A stretch of DNA of 64,000 nt, taken from positions 2,046,001-2,110,000 of the forward strand of contig NZ_CP060714.1 of NCBI RefSeq assembly GCF_014395975.1. The letters run 5' to 3'. Within the stretch, counting starts at the first letter, position 1. The number at the start of each line of letters is the position of its first letter. Both the position numbers and the translations under genes were made by a program. The stretch comes from Diaphorobacter ruginosibacter (GTDB lineage: Bacteria; Pseudomonadota; Gammaproteobacteria; Burkholderiales; Burkholderiaceae_C). The notes under the pieces were generated by a model that worked only from the letters and a program-made list of their open reading frames with translations, had not been told where the DNA came from and searched no databases. Of this stretch, positions 63,794-64,000 are shown in pieces.

Positions 63794-64000
63794 TCAGAAG
63801 CAGACGTTGACCAGATCGCCGCGCAGGACGACGACCTGGTCCCCGTTCTGCGTGACCGAGCCCTTGGCTGCGCCTGCCGCGGCTGCGGTGTTGCTGCCAA
63901 CGGACTGCGCGCAGACCGTTTTTCCACCTTGTGTCTTCACGGTGTTGACGACGTCCTTTTCCGTGGAAATGCCCGTCGTGTCGGCGGAAAACGCCTTGGC
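63794..64000 (-). CDS. Small protein of unknown function, 3' part
   Basis: 68 C-terminal residues and the stop are visible; the 5' part lies beyond the window end. It is Thr/Ala/Val-rich with cysteines at the middle and penultimate position (VCAQSVGSN, LVNVCF), consistent with a small exported protein. Same strand as, and upstream of, the CsgG-like lipoprotein gene. Not recognised. Confidence 0.6.
   Translation of the reverse strand, partial: AKAFSADTTGISTEKDVVNTVKTQGGKTVCAQSVGSNTAAAAGAAKGSVTQNGDQVVVLRGDLVNVCF

Overview
The window is about 65% GC, densely coded and uninterrupted by prophage or conjugative genes. Gene families and order point to a betaproteobacterium of the order Burkholderiales, most probably family Comamonadaceae (Comamonas, Delftia, Acidovorax and relatives). 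Pointers are an aceE-aceF-lpdA operon whose E3 carries its own lipoyl domain, a PAS-kinase/FixJ pair divergent from aceE, DUF4124 and yqjD/E/K-type genes, and an intergenic repeat of a type I associate with this family. The assignment is inference; no 16S gene is present.

Layout. 2-4469: end of a ScfR-type regulator, a small exported protein, and an ArsR-type regulator divergent from a second-type elongation factor G. 4582-18069: a 13.5-kb stretch bounded by two identical tRNA-Val(CAC) genes, each followed by nearly the same terminator. It holds a TonB-dependent receptor, a DUF1963/SMI1-KNR4 pair, ohrR-ohr with an OhrR box, two stress-type genes with a shared promoter-like motif, and the four-gene exonuclease/ligase/Lhr-Core/phosphoesterase DNA-repair cassette. 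18161-21755: bluB, a glycine-zipper protein, an AHSA1-type protein, and a carboxymuconolactone decarboxylase divergent from an ECF41 sigma factor, with ECF41-type promoters readable on both strands.

22115-31807: a probable carbohydrate or sugar-acid uptake and breakdown operon (ABC ATPase, fused double permease, two paralogous binding proteins, aldo/keto reductase, 2-hydroxyacid dehydrogenase, class II aldolase, FGGY kinase) behind an 18-bp perfect palindrome and ending at a convergent LysR gene. 32897-39064: a second LysR gene, an FAD oxidoreductase, a yqjD-yqjE-yqjK-like envelope operon, pyrD, rpiA and a glutaredoxin-like exported protein. 39161-51970: oligopeptidase A, folD, the two-component system and the pyruvate dehydrogenase operon, closed by a strong terminator.

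52208-60334: a TetR regulator divergent from a stand-alone FabF-type ketosynthase with two operator-like palindromes, a GNAT acetyltransferase, and the SOS mutagenesis operon imuA-imuB-dnaE2 behind a perfect LexA box. A MITE-like inverted-repeat element follows. 60530-64000: a Sel1-repeat protein, a CsgG-like/peptidoglycan-binding-like lipoprotein and the end of a further small protein, all on the minus strand, form a probable cell-surface cluster of unknown role. Two DNA-repair systems lie in the same window: the Lhr-Core cassette and the error-prone ImuABC mutasome.
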